Below, in pieces: positions 52,338-63,839 of a stretch of 64,000 bases of DNA. A model generated the notes under the pieces. That model had not been told where the DNA came from. It saw only the letters and a program-made list of their open reading frames with translations, and made no database searches. Each line of letters begins with the position of its first letter. Positions within the stretch are counted from its first letter, which is position 1. The translations under genes were made by a program, and so were the position numbers. Source of the stretch: Trichoplax adhaerens (Eukaryota > Placozoa > Uniplacotomia > Trichoplacea > Trichoplacidae); NCBI RefSeq assembly GCF_000150275.1, contig NW_002060965.1, positions 190,923-254,922 on the forward strand. Reading direction: 5' to 3'.

Positions 52338-53524
52338 TGTTTGTAATGTAACTTAGTATTGTGATTGTAGACTGTTAGCCATGTGTAGTATAATGTACGG
52401 TAAATATTTATCCTAAGAGATATTTGGTAGCTATAACTATAGACTGTAGTGGTATAGACTCTATGCTAGATTACAGATGACTATATACAGTAAGCTGTTG
52501 AGTTACTAATAAGGTTATAGGTAAAAATAGAACTGTAAATCATATATTAGGATATGGTTAATTTATTGTACTTTGGCTGGTGTGAATAATGTCTACGTAA
52601 GTACTGTAGTCGTATCCATATTGGATTAATGATGGTCCGCAGTAGAATAGTGTTACTAAGAATAATTTAACTATGTGTAAAATAAGGTAAAAGGTTGCCA
52701 TGCGGATTGTAGCTGCGAATGCTACGAAAAGTATAAAAGCATGCAACTTTAGATTATTCTGTTAGTTCGTTCTAGAAGTCTTTAGTAGTAGTATTCGGCT
52801 AGAGTAGAGCTGTGTGTAGTTAATCTTTGCATAAGATTCAATAAAGCCCTTATTTTTTTTAAATTTGGAATTTCGTGATTGGTATATATCACAGTGTTAC
52901 AGTGTTAAATACTGTATTACAGTAGAAATATCTATGTTAGGATAGTTTTGTTAAACTATCCTTATTTAGTCAACTTCTAATTTGGATATACTGTGTTTTA
53001 ATATAGCCTGACTTTTTATGACAGTGACACTTATACACATACTGAAATTAATAGTTATAATAGGGAATGCAAATCATCTACTTACAGTTCGAATCATTGG
53101 GATTGTAATTTACTTATGGTAGATTGTAAATTATCATGGAAATGTTCCGTGATAGGACATATCGTAATCTGACTATTCTGTATTAGTCATTACATGTCTA
53201 TATTCGTAAATACTGTTGTCTGCATTAAGGGAGCAGTAAGCTAAACTTAATATCTAATTCAGTAAATGATTCCGAGGTTAATTGTATTAACTATGACTCA
53301 TGAATTATTGAGGAATAGTATATAAATGCAGTATATCGTGAAATAAAGAGAATTCTCCAACTTAGTATTTAACGTAAAATACGAGGCGTTTAAGTCTTTG
53401 TGTAGTCTGCTAGTAGAGCAAAAGTGTTTGTGATAGTGTAGATATCGTTCCTTGATACGTGGTTCAAGGAATTGACTTATTGATCGTATATTGCGTTATC
53501 TTGTTGCAAAGCTGTTTTGTGACA
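52338..53524 (+). mobile_element. solo LTR, family B copy 3, interrupted by LTR C after its fourth base
   Basis: Outer ends TG..TTTGTGACA are flanked by a perfect 5-bp duplication, ATAGG, at 52333-52337 and 53525-53529. Family B sequence is split: four bases (52338-52341), then LTR C, then the rest from 52899. Removing C and its duplicated 5 bp leaves 630 bp, against 634 bp for the copy at 5.0 kb. TATA (tatataaat near 53320) and aataaag follow in the expected order. Confidence 0.82.
52342..52893 (+). mobile_element. solo LTR, family C copy 1 (552 bp), nested in LTR B
   Basis: Starts TGTAATGTAAC and ends TATATATCACA. Flanked by GTGTT at 52337-52341 and 52894-52898, a perfect 5-bp duplication of host LTR B sequence. 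A TATA box (tataaaagc near 52731) and aataaagccc near 52840 read on +. An inverted copy of exactly the same length lies at 62.5 kb. The 62-codon minus frame inside is antisense to the LTR. Confidence 0.85.
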
Positions 53525-53529
53525 ATAGG

Positions 53530-56500
53530 ATAGCTTACTTTGAATAATTAGTTAAATTTATGCTATTTCTCTCTATAAGTTTGTAATATAATTTGCTTCG
53601 TCTACCTACTGGAGTCTTACTATTATGACATAGTTTCGAATTAACCTTGCTAGAAAATTTTACTTTGTGGTAATAATCGTGCTGGTATCTTCTAATCAAA
53701 GTATTTCCAATTATCAAACGAAGTCGCATCTAAATTAAAATCTCTTCGGAATATCTTCAATGCATGAACATTGTCTTATATGGAATTATCCGTTTATCCA
53801 AATTTATAATTCAAATTGAATTCACCCAATAATAAAGGTTATTCTATTACCTAATGTAGATATAGCAAAACTAGAACTTTGCCGGTTCAAAATTAAGCTA
53901 CTCTTGCGATATTGACTTGATATTCTATAATTGTGACAAACAATGAATAATCATTTTTACTCAATTAATTATGCCTCCTTCACGATCACAATAGAAAATG
54001 AAGCCCCATTCTTTTAAATAATCATGACCCATCTTATATTTCCTATTATAATGCTCTTATTAATCTGTGTAAAAAAATAAAGTCAGCGTTGCTAAAATTT
54101 TTTACTTCAATGTTTACTAACAAGAAAAAAGTTAGCCAAGAATTGATTTAAGATTTTTGGATAGCATCTTAATACCGGTATTTAATGCATTTTTAGAGAG
54201 GAAATGCGAATTGTGTCTCGTATATTACCGGAAGGAAGGTGATGGAAGTAATAATTACGAAATGTTGCTAATATGCTACGTAAATTTGAATGCTTTACCA
54301 TCAATTATTGATATCTAATTTTATGATTGCGAGATCTTATCAATTTGAATATTTTAACTACGATGGCCTTAAATTTCTGGAAAAAAATCATTGTCTATCT
54401 CCGATTAGATTATCTACTTCAGAATTTAAGCAGGCTAACTGCTAAGATATGGCTATTTAAATTGAATAGCATTTATATTTCTTTCTCATTCGTTTATATT
54501 ACTATATTCTAGCAGAATATTGTAGTTCTCAGTTAAAGCTTATAAAAACTTTGCTGCATATTAAGGCCAACTTAACTTCTATAGTACGTCAAAATAGCTA
54601 GCAGAAATACTAAATATATCTTTACGTAAATGTAAGTATTAGAAAAATAATTCAATTTTGAAACTTGTGTGCAAGCTGCTTTCCTTAGTACAAAATGGTT
54701 AACAGATAGTACCAGCAGCTTGTGAATTCTCATAGCAATTAAGTTTCTAGATGAAGAACATCAAAAGTAGTAAGACCACATATACTCCAGTTTTTTTCAC
54801 GATAGATGAAATTAGCTGTAGTGGCTTGCAGATAATTTTCTACACCTTTATCGTGGCATTAACACCATTTGCATTACTTTAATTTACGGTATCTTCAGTA
54901 TTAGCTAACTTTTAACAATTTTTTCAAATAAAACCAAGTCTGCGAATTTTTCCACCTATGGCACGATCTTAAGGCTTATCTAAGTGTTTAACTGAAAAAC
55001 GTAAGGCTGATGATTTTATACAGTAAAACGCTGATAAAAAATCACGATAAAGGTACTGTTTAGATAAAGTGGAAAATTTAAGTGCTTACTACAGCGCTTG
55101 TTGGTCAGTTCTTGAGTTAAGCTATTCCCACGGATCTATTCATCCAATCATGAGAGTATCCACAACTAATTAAATTAAAGAAATCACAATATACCGGTAA
55201 TTCTGCACGCACGATAAAAGCTCTTCCGTTAAGTAAGCTATCGGTCTTAATTACATATAGCGTAAACTATTATAGTATCTGTTAATAATAAACGGTACAA
55301 TATTCACCTTAAAAGCCGTTTAACTATTAATTGAAATATTATTAAAAATATAAGTATAATTTGACTTAAGATGAACCCTGACCAATTATTATTATCGCTC
55401 ACTTCTATGAATTCATTAGTTATGAAATCGTCCTTCATATTTTTTAACATTAAAGCCCAAGATAGCTTAATTGTTGATTTTGCATTTTGGAAAGACACCT
55501 AATAAATGAAGCAATGGTCAATTTAAAAATCTAGTTAATTCAACCAAGCTAGTATTGACCAGCTACAAACTATAGAGATGGATAGAATAATTTATGTATG
55601 ATTTTATTACCTTATCCATAGTAGAAAACTTTTATAAACGTGGTCATTTCCCTTAATTTTTAGGATATAGACTGGAAATAGATCTGACTCAGCAACTGGG
55701 TCATGCTAAAATAAAAGTAATTGTCTAGATGCGGCAGGAAATAAAACAAAATTTAAATAATTAAATTTTAAATTAGTCTAGCCCGGAATAATAGTTTCAT
55801 AATTAACTGAATCAATTAGCTATAGTACCTATAGATGTTAAGAAAGAATTTATTCAGCGTTCAACTGAGAAAAATATTAATCACTTTATTAATTAGTTTA
55901 TCGAAATCCACTCAAGCTATTCATAAGTTATTATTTATCCGACATGTTACGATTGTAGAGTATGAAAATCGAGCCTACTACAAAGAGCGTAATTTTAAGA
56001 TAATTAATACTATTGAACTTCTAGAACCAACGCCATTGCTGTAAAAAAATAGTCAAGTATTTAATCTAATCTAAGGTATGATCTTTCAAAATATATTTGA
56101 CAGATCTCAGATATCGAACGCTTAAAACTGGGAAAAATTGGATTATAATAATAATATCAATTATGCAATGAATTTAAAATGTCTCTTCCGCACGAATCAT
56201 TAACTAAAATAGTACATTGAATCATCATACCATCTATGGCCAGCTGTGCTTTAATCAATCTACTAACTATATTGTTTACGTTCTATGTAATGTATCGTAG
56301 TAAACATCAAAGGGTTAATTGTATGCATGCTTGGATGATTTTTTTCATATAGTATACTCTAAAATCCTCCATTGATTCTAATTTGTCTTTCACTTTGATG
56401 AATTTAATTTAATAATAAAATACTTACCCGGCAAAGAAGTTATTGTTATGTAAATTGAATTGAAGGAAATACAAAGCTAAATTGTCACTTTGATGGCTGT

Positions 56501-56742
56501 ATTTTATTTAATTTACGGTAATTAAGACCGGATGACTGATATGAAATTTTTAACCATTGAGCGGGCATGACTATTATTCAATGCAATCGTATTTAATCCA
56601 AGAAATATCATTATTTTCTGCTTAAAGTTCTCGACTGACACTTTCCTCATCGAATAGCTAAGTTTAAACAAACTTTGCATTTGTGTTGGGATTGTCAATC
56701 CGAATTTAAGAAACTGTGGTAAAAGCTTGCCTGATATTCATT
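53530..56742. other. intergenic before the third TPR gene
   Basis: No supported gene. Small frames (53535-53729, 54327-54512, 55304-55498, 55835-56044) have no domain, and those inspected use non-ATG starts or lack coding character. No tandem array like those beside the other TPR genes is seen. Confidence 0.5.
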
Positions 56743-57648
56743 ATGGGTCATAACATCAGCCACGTCGTTAAATCATCACTAGAAAGTCGCAGTAATTACC
56801 AAATAGAGTCTTTACTGCAATCTGGTCATCGGCTTTGCAAAAGTAAAGATTACGAAAATGCAAGAATCCACTACTTGAAAGCCTTAGAAATTATCAATCA
56901 GAAAGGTAGTGAAGGACTTTATCGTGATCAACTATGCTGTGAAATCTACATGACCATTGCTTACATTTATCAACATCAGTTACAAAGTGACGAGGCAGAA
57001 TTGTATTGCCGACTGGCTGATACATTAATTGGTCAAATCAAAACCCAACTGCGCGAGAATAAAGATTTGCATTCTGTATCTGTATTGAAAGCCAATAAAA
57101 ATAATCACGATAATCATTTAATATCTAGTTGGACCGATTTTGGCCGTGATAATTTAGATGCATTGGAAAATTACACTATAATTTTAGCTTCATTATATAC
57201 CAAAATAGGCAGTATAAAATACAGCCAGTATAAATATGAATCTGCAGTATCGGTTTGCCAGAGGGCGATTTTTATTAAATCGAATCTCTTAGGCATTCGT
57301 GGTGATTCAGATATTGCCACCATGTATGATGTCATTGGTCATTCCTATAAATATCAAGGTAAATACACCAATGCCCTGGATAATTATCATAAGTCATTAA
57401 AGATCCAATCAAAAATATCAGGAAACGGAAATTATAGTCTAAGTATCGCCAACTGTTATGAAAATATTGGCGAAATATTTCATCGACAGAAAAATTTCGG
57501 TCAAGCTTTATCCTTGCATAAGAAATCGTTGAATATTCGATCAAAGATATTAGGATACGATACTATTGAAGTCTTACACTCCAGCAGTAGACTTGCTAAA
57601 ACTATGTGGGAATATAACAACGCTTGTGAATCTGCTATACAGGACTAA
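56743..57648 (+). CDS. TPR protein, short paralogue (301 aa)
   Basis: Close relative of the gene at 47.9 kb on the same strand. The frame is open from 56716, but the ATG at 56743 is chosen because it gives MGHNISH, matching the MGxxxS start of both other TPR proteins; the preceding codons include no ATG. LLQSGHRLCKSKDYENA and YLKALEI mark the N-terminal TPR pair (about residues 23-95). A linker follows, then three KLC-type units (about 140-285), e.g. QGKYTNALDNYHKSLKIQS and KNFGQALSLHKKSLNIRS. It ends in a polar tail unlike its sister's. Probable cytoplasmic adaptor, membrane-tethered if myristoylated; histidine after Gly2 is disfavoured by the usual motif. Confidence 0.85.
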   Translation: MGHNISHVVKSSLESRSNYQIESLLQSGHRLCKSKDYENARIHYLKALEIINQKGSEGLYRDQLCCEIYMTIAYIYQHQLQSDEAELYCRLADTLIGQIKTQLRENKDLHSVSVLKANKNNHDNHLISSWTDFGRDNLDALENYTIILASLYTKIGSIKYSQYKYESAVSVCQRAIFIKSNLLGIRGDSDIATMYDVIGHSYKYQGKYTNALDNYHKSLKIQSKISGNGNYSLSIANCYENIGEIFHRQKNFGQALSLHKKSLNIRSKILGYDTIEVLHSSSRLAKTMWEYNNACESAIQD

Positions 57649-60600
57649 TATGAAATTCAAGAATGCAAAATATAGATATTGGCGAAATAAGTTCAAAAAA
57701 GATGTTATCTTATTTGTAATTATAATTTGACTATTATTGTATTCTCAGAGATGTAAAGGGGTCATATCAGACATGATTGGTGCATACAGTCTGAAACTTG
57801 ATTTTTCTAAATTGTATAAAATTCTTTGAGTTTTTCTAATATTGCTAAGCGTTAATACGATCTAATTTAATCAGTAATGTGATTTACATATTTTTTCTGA
57901 TGCATTTTTAAGATTTTTATAATAGCTGTATAAATTTTTGCATAATTATAAATATTACTAATTGGATAGAGAGCGAGAAATCAGTTGCTACATAAACCGT
58001 GGGTGACAAGAAAAAGAGAAGAAACATTGATAGAAATTTTACTAATCGTATTCATTAATGACAAGGAAAAAAAATAAAATAAAATATTCTCAAAATTAGA
58101 TGCTGATAATTACTCTCATACAATATTTATAGTTCTATTAAGGAAAGATGCTTAAGCGAATGCGATTTAAAAATGAAACGACAAAAAATCAAGATATTAT
58201 CCAACAATGACAGCTTTCTGCTTTTCAAGTTTTATCTATGTTTGCGCAGAAATAGAAAATATTCCTCAAATCAAGTCTTATCAGGAAAATATGACAGAAG
58301 CATGACATTAAAGTATCTGGATAACTGTAATATGTATATAGCCGATAGCTACTTCTCTACTTTTTGAAATAGAAAGTAATAGTTAGCAAATAAGCCATTT
58401 CGTTTCTAATTAATTCTGGCTGGGTTTATCTAGGCAGTTACAGCATACCATTAGGATTATTTAACGATTGCCATATTAATAAAGTAGATAATTCGTTATT
58501 TTAATGAAATAGCAGTAAATAGTCAGGAAATGAACTGTTAGTTTTCTAACATAGATCATGGCTGGCATCTATCCACGGAGAGCCGCAGCATAAAATTAAG
58601 AAGCCTAAATGGCTATAATCGTGATATACTTGATACATAGTTCTTTCTTCTATAAAATAGTATTAGGGAACTAAAGAATTAATTATTAATTTCCTACTAG
58701 ATTTTATCTATGATAGATCGCAGCAGCTAGCAAGTCTGTTAGTGCTGCTTCGACAAATTCCTATGGTAATATCTACTAGAAAGCGACAACAAAGCATTTT
58801 CTCTGATTTATTTCCTACTCAATAGAAAAAACTACTTCTGTACTGTATATAATCAGTTCTAGGGATCAATTCATAAATTGTGAACTTTTATGGTAGATTA
58901 CGAGCACTATAACGAGCTTTACTGATCAATTATAGGCTTATACAGTAATTTAGTTATTATTACATATCTTTTGAAGAAACAATTCGGTTCTTGCTTTGCC
59001 GATAAAGAATCATGAATTCACATACTTGTATATCCGTGTTAATAATTAATTAATCATACTTATTTATATTACAGCTGTATTTTTAGAGATAAACGTCAAA
59101 GAAATTTTCCGTAATGAAAATTAAAAATTTACTCAATATTAGATGATTGATATGCTAAGTTTATTACAGCTAGAGGGGCTATTATTTGATGAATTATAAA
59201 ATAGATAAATAGGATGTTATGATGCTGAAGTTATTATAGTATGATAGCAATAAATGGCAAAGCAAACGAGAGATAGATAGGCTCTAGACTGCATAAGTTA
59301 TTGACGACTTTTATACTCATCTTAGTAAAATTTAATGATTGTTATTATCAGGACAAGATCATTCAACTCTGCAATGACTGTCATTTTCTTATTGACATCT
59401 AAAATAATTTCATTATTACAAGTTTCTTTAATATTCCTAATCGTATCAAAAATTATCTACAGTAAAATATAGATGAAAACATGCAAATTACTACATTTAT
59501 CGCTGATAATACCCCTTCAATTAAATTACTGGATTTACTATGCAAATTAGTACAAACAAATCTGTTGGTATTGTAGACCCAAATGACTAGTTGGCACAAC
59601 GGAATTTGCGAAACAAGATGTCAACATAAGGCTGATGAATTATTTTTATTAACGTAACTAATCTATATTGCAATTTATTCTTAATTAGAGTTATTGTTAA
59701 AATGTTAAGTTTTGTTGTGATATTTTAGGTGCTGCTTGTCTCGATCGAGATTATAACATAAGTGGATTAGCTGAAGTATAGATCCTTTCTCTTCATTAAC
59801 CCGACAAATCTGGCTCATGGCATTCTCTTTACTAGAATTATCTTATAAGGCTAATTTTATGGCAAGCACCTTAAGTTCTACTCTGCTATCGTCCTGTAGG
59901 CAAGTATTTAATCATTGCGGGAAGTTTCAATTTAACTAGCTGAAACTAGAGCTACAACTGCTATAATTTGATAGTAGTAATAATCGCTGGTTAAATAATA
60001 TTCATATTTTTAATATAGATATGCATACTTGGAAATGGTTTATATCACTAAATAAATTAATAAATTGATATCATAAGCTATCTGTTACGATTTTATTATC
60101 GTTAGTCAATTATATTGGATGACTAAAATATATGTTAAATTATTCGAGCATACTTAACTGATTTGAACGTATTAAATCATGAAAATGTTTCATCAAAATG
60201 ATCTTTATACAGATATGAAATAAACGAGTATTATTGAAATAACTCGCTCTTAAATTAACATTGTCGGCCTGCTTACAATTGCAATTTTTTACTAATTTTT
60301 TCCCACCGCTACTCGATTAATAATTAATTTATACCTTTATTATTTAGCGACTCTTGCAGAGGACAGATTCTATTTCTGTTTAGAACTATTATGTTCATCA
60401 AATATCGGATTTACTGCGTCTATTATGCATTGACTTTGGTGAACTTCTTATCCGATGTTCTCTTTCTTCTCTAAACGCGTGAGATTGCTTTATTGCTAAT
60501 TGAATTGCTTTCTTAGTTGAAGTTATTTAAAAGATTGAGACAATTACTTTACATCGTAATGATTTTCATTATTCTACAGTGTTAGAGAGAAAAGAACAAA

Positions 60601-61028
60601 ACCTTCTAGATTGCATTAATAGCAGGTGCTTAACTTAGCTTCACCGAGTCTATTTATAGGCTCAAATATATATCATTTTAAAGATTGAGATAATTACTTT
60701 ATATTCCGACATTATAACATTTAATAGCTTATTACAAATAACTCTAGAATTTTCGACACACAGAAAGCCGCAACTCGCTAAAATCGCCGTAGGATAACTT
60801 TATGAAAGTCCCTTTGTAATATCTGCATAAAGCGCAAAAGCAATAACACCATTTTTTATCTTTTACAGGTTTGAGTGCAAAATAAGAAAAGTTCTTTAAT
60901 GTCAGCACAACATTGCATTCCTAGCTACGAGTTGTAATTTAATTTTAAAAACGGTGATGAAGACTGAATTCATAATATATACTATTCACGTGATGGCTTT
61001 AGCTAGTTGTAGCAATTTTGTGCTAGAG
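57649..61028. other. intergenic with a possible TPR remnant and a small direct repeat
   Basis: Apart from the remnant at 58263-58367 (separate entry), nothing is supported. A 25-bp phrase, aaagattgaga-aattactttata-like, occurs twice, at about 60532 and 60680, which suggests a short duplication. Confidence 0.45.
58263..58367 (+). pseudogene. possible TPR repeat remnant
   Basis: The last 35 codons of an open frame ending in TGA read GKYDRSMTLKYLDN, then MYIADSYFSTF. They resemble the junction between two 42-residue TPR units of the large gene (K-S-L-x-I-R-L-x-x-L-D-x-x-N-x-x-V-A-D-S-Y-x-x-x-G) with the middle of the helix missing. It lies 0.6 kb after the third TPR gene. The match is short, so it may be chance. 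Confidence 0.25.
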
Positions 61029-61033
61029 AGTAC

Positions 61034-62118
61034 TGTGATAGTATGTAGTTGTTACGGAGCTTGATACTCCGTGATAAGTGGCTGGTAGTAAAGTTGCTAA
61101 TGAGAATGACTGTAAAGATTATAATTAATCTAGCAAATAGTGTCGTGCTATTAAAAATATCATTCAAGATTGTTAAGTCGTAGACCACAATTCTCAATTG
61201 TTAATTGATTATTATTATTTATAACTTTTAATATATTGACTGTTATTAATTAATTATGCCGAAGTCGGCAATATAACTCAAAATGCGATATTACACCGCT
61301 GTGGTGAGATAATTAATATTAACCAGCGATACGTAGTAATTAATACTCTGTCTAGTCTACAGTAAGTCTGTAACGCGTATTATATAATTTAAAGTGATAG
61401 ATTAGCACAAGGGTATTTGTGTGATATAGGAGATTGTATATAAGCCTGATCATTAATTTTTAATCTCGGTTCCTCTGAGGCTACGCAAGAGCACACTAGT
61501 ACTAAGTTGTAGTACTTATTAACAAAATATTTAATAAGCTAAACTTATCGTTGGACTCGTTTTCTATAGTATGGGAATAAGTTAGTTTTCCTTTATTGAG
61601 GATCTTCGGAGTTAGTCAGGGAACCTTAAGAAAAGATAGTTTAGTTCAGGAGCACGAAGCATTGTCACAAAAGCTGTGTTGTGACTCAGTTTGATCTTTA
61701 CGAATTTACGGAAGCGTGCGGAATTTCTGCTGAGCCAACGACAACAAATAAATTTCCTTTCTTTTCTATCGGTGGTTGAAATCGACCTTTATTAACTACA
61801 ACCAACCAACTTACTAACTCATACTCTAACCGACTTGCCAAGATAGTAAAAGCGCCTCATTTATATACTCTAACATTGGCATGAATATGCATAACTTCTC
61901 TAACATTGCGATAACATTCTTGAGATATCATTTTTCAGTATAACACAATTGACTAATAAACATACTTGTACCGTACAACATTAATTTATCATTTACCATA
62001 CAAGATAAAGGTAGCAACTATGCATAGTTAAGGATATTAATCCTTAAGAACAATATTATCTAGCGATGCTAGTCTAGCAGTCGCGACAAGCTGCTCGAAA
62101 AAAAGCTGTTTTGTGACA
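61034..62118 (+). mobile_element. solo LTR, type E, interrupted by LTR D
   Basis: Starts TGTGATAGTATG, contains an inverted repeat (acggag..ctccgt at about 61058-61075) and tatataag near 61437, and ends aagctgttttgtgaca like LTR B. AGTACTGT occurs at both borders. The target duplication is read as GTACT if one T of the LTR start was lost, or AGTAC if the end is TGTGAC. Without D it is about 668 bp. Only one copy in the window, so the borders rest on the ends and the shared flank. Confidence 0.6.
61677..62088 (-). mobile_element. solo LTR, type D (412 bp), nested in LTR E
   Basis: On minus it starts TGTCGCGACTGC and ends GAGTCACAACA, with TATA (gtatataaatgag) and aataaagg between. Flanked by perfect AGCTG at 61672-61676 and 62089-62093. 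It sits about 30 bp from the 3' end of LTR E, so it is younger than E. Single copy in this window. Confidence 0.75.
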
Positions 62119-62475
62119 GTACTGTAGAATTGTATGCCTTAATTCCCATACATGACTATCACAACGGCGATTACAGTACAATTTATTCGCTTTAGAACTA
62201 CTGTAAGTATTATTGAGCGTCTCTGATTCTACTTGCTAGAGCAAGACCTTAAACAAAATATAATAACCAATATAGGGTAGATATGTGTTAATTAGTGTTA
62301 AGCTTTAACAAGTCTTAATCCAATTAACAAGCGTTACAGTGTTATATGCTATAATATCGAGATTATTCTAGAAATATCTATGTCAGGATAATTCTTACAA
62401 TTTAAATCACTGTGATATTATAACTTACTTATGGTAGATTATAGATTATTCAGATAATGTTCTGTGATAGAACAT

Positions 62476-63027
62476 TGTGATATATACCAATCACGAAATT
62501 CCAAATTTTAGAAAAATAAGGGCTTTATTGAATCTTATACAAAGATTAACTACGTACAGCTCTACTCTAGCCGAATACTACTACTAAAGACTTCTAGAAC
62601 GAACTAACAGAATAATCTAAAGTTGCATGCTTTTATACTTTCCGTAGCATTCGCAGCTACAATCCGCATGGCAACCTTTTACCTTATTTTACACATAGTT
62701 AAATTATTCTTAGTAACACTATTCTACTGCGGACCATCATTAATCCAATATGGATACGACTACAGTACTTACGTAGACATTATTCACACCAGCCAAAGTA
62801 CAATGAATTAACCATATCCTAATATATGATTTACAGTTCTATTTTTACCTACAGCCATATTAGTAACTCAACAGCTTACTGTATATAGTCATCTGTACTC
62901 TAGCATAGAGTCTCTACCACTACAGTCTATAGTTACAGCTACCAAATATCTCTTAGGATAAATATTTACCGTACATTATACTACACATGGCTAACAGTCT
63001 ACAATCACAATACTAAGTTACATTACA
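62476..63027 (-). mobile_element. solo LTR, family C copy 2 (552 bp), nested in LTR B
   Basis: On + it starts TGTGATATATACC and ends GTTACATTACA, inverted relative to copy 1 and equal in length. Perfect 5-bp duplication AACAT at 62471-62475 and 63028-63032. The two copies are nearly identical by eye, so both insertions are recent relative to the host LTRs. Confidence 0.85.
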
Positions 63028-63201
63028 AACATATAATAGTCTGACTATTTTGCAGTGATCATTAGATATCTATGTTCGTAAATACTGTTGTCTTCATTAG
63101 TTAGCAGTAGATAAAATTAGCTTTTAATTTATTAGAAAGTTTCAACGATAATATTAATAACTAGGATGTCTAACTATTGTAAAAGAGTATAAAAATGCGG
63201 C

Positions 63202-63638
63202 TGTCATGGTACGAACTACCGTGAAGAAATAGCTGTCTAAATTTGGTTAATATAATATAGTGATAATATATTACCAACTAGTTACTTACAATACGAATTA
63301 CTCTAATTATAAATGTGTTACAGTAAATTTAATGCTGTGCTGTAATGTGCACGGAAATGATTCTGTGAATGGACATATTTTAGTCCGACTGTGAAAAATT
63401 ACTTAGTAGATGTTCTCACCTAAGTATTTTTATAAGATGACTCGCGAATGTCAGCTGCTGTAGAAGGGTATATAAGCCCGTTAGATAGTTGAATAAAGTA
63501 GTTCTCAATTGTCTAGTTGAGTTTAACGTAGAATCAAAGGCGTCTAAATTCTTGTGAGTAAGGATACTGAATCTGCAGATTTTAAGTGATTTAGAGATTT
63601 ATTTTACGTTATCCTTGCCACGAAGCTGGTTTGTGACA
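63202..63638 (+). mobile_element. solo LTR, family A copy 3 (437 bp), nested in LTR B
   Basis: Starts TGTCATGGTACGAAC and ends GGTTTGTGACA. Flanked by perfect GCGGC at 63197-63201 and 63639-63643. Opposite orientation to the copies at 32.5 and 43.7 kb. It splits LTR B a few bases downstream of B's TATA box (tataaaaatgc). TATA (tatataagcc) and aataaag of its own are present. Confidence 0.85.
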
Positions 63639-63839
63639 GCGGCATATCATATAATGAAGGGAGTTCTTTAGATTAGTGCTTAACGTAAAATACGAGGCGT
63701 CTACGGCATTATGCAGTCTACTAGTATAAGAAAAGTCTTCCTGATAGGGTAGATATTGCTCCCTTATATGTAGTTTAAGGAATCAACTTATTGATCCTGC
63801 ATTAGATTATCTTGTTGCAGAGTCGTTTGTAACAACAAC

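Larger units (their letters stand above)
62332..63834 (+). mobile_element. solo LTR, family B copy 2, carrying nested LTRs C and A
   Basis: Family B segments lie at 62332-62475, 63028-63201 and 63639-63834. The first base of TG is mutated (CG), and the end is TTTGTAACA. Flanks ACAAG (62327-62331) and ACAAC (63835-63839) match 4/5. A stretch of the 5' third is deleted relative to the copies at 5.0 and 52.3 kb. This is the most decayed B copy, consistent with it being the oldest host. Confidence 0.75.

Noticed and set aside
52558-52746. Hydrophobic ORF reminiscent of a mitochondrial or membrane protein
   Set aside because: It lies wholly inside LTR C, antisense to it, and recurs in the other C copy, so it is explained by the repeat.
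56716-56742. GTG-started extension of the third TPR protein
   Set aside because: An ATG at 56743 gives the MGxxxS start shared with both other TPR genes; the extension has no counterpart.
61663-62118. Element with inverted TGTCACAAAA..TTTTGTGACA ends around LTR D
   Set aside because: No matching flanks (AGCAT and GTACT). The ends are better explained as the 3' end of LTR E split by LTR D, whose own borders have a perfect duplication.
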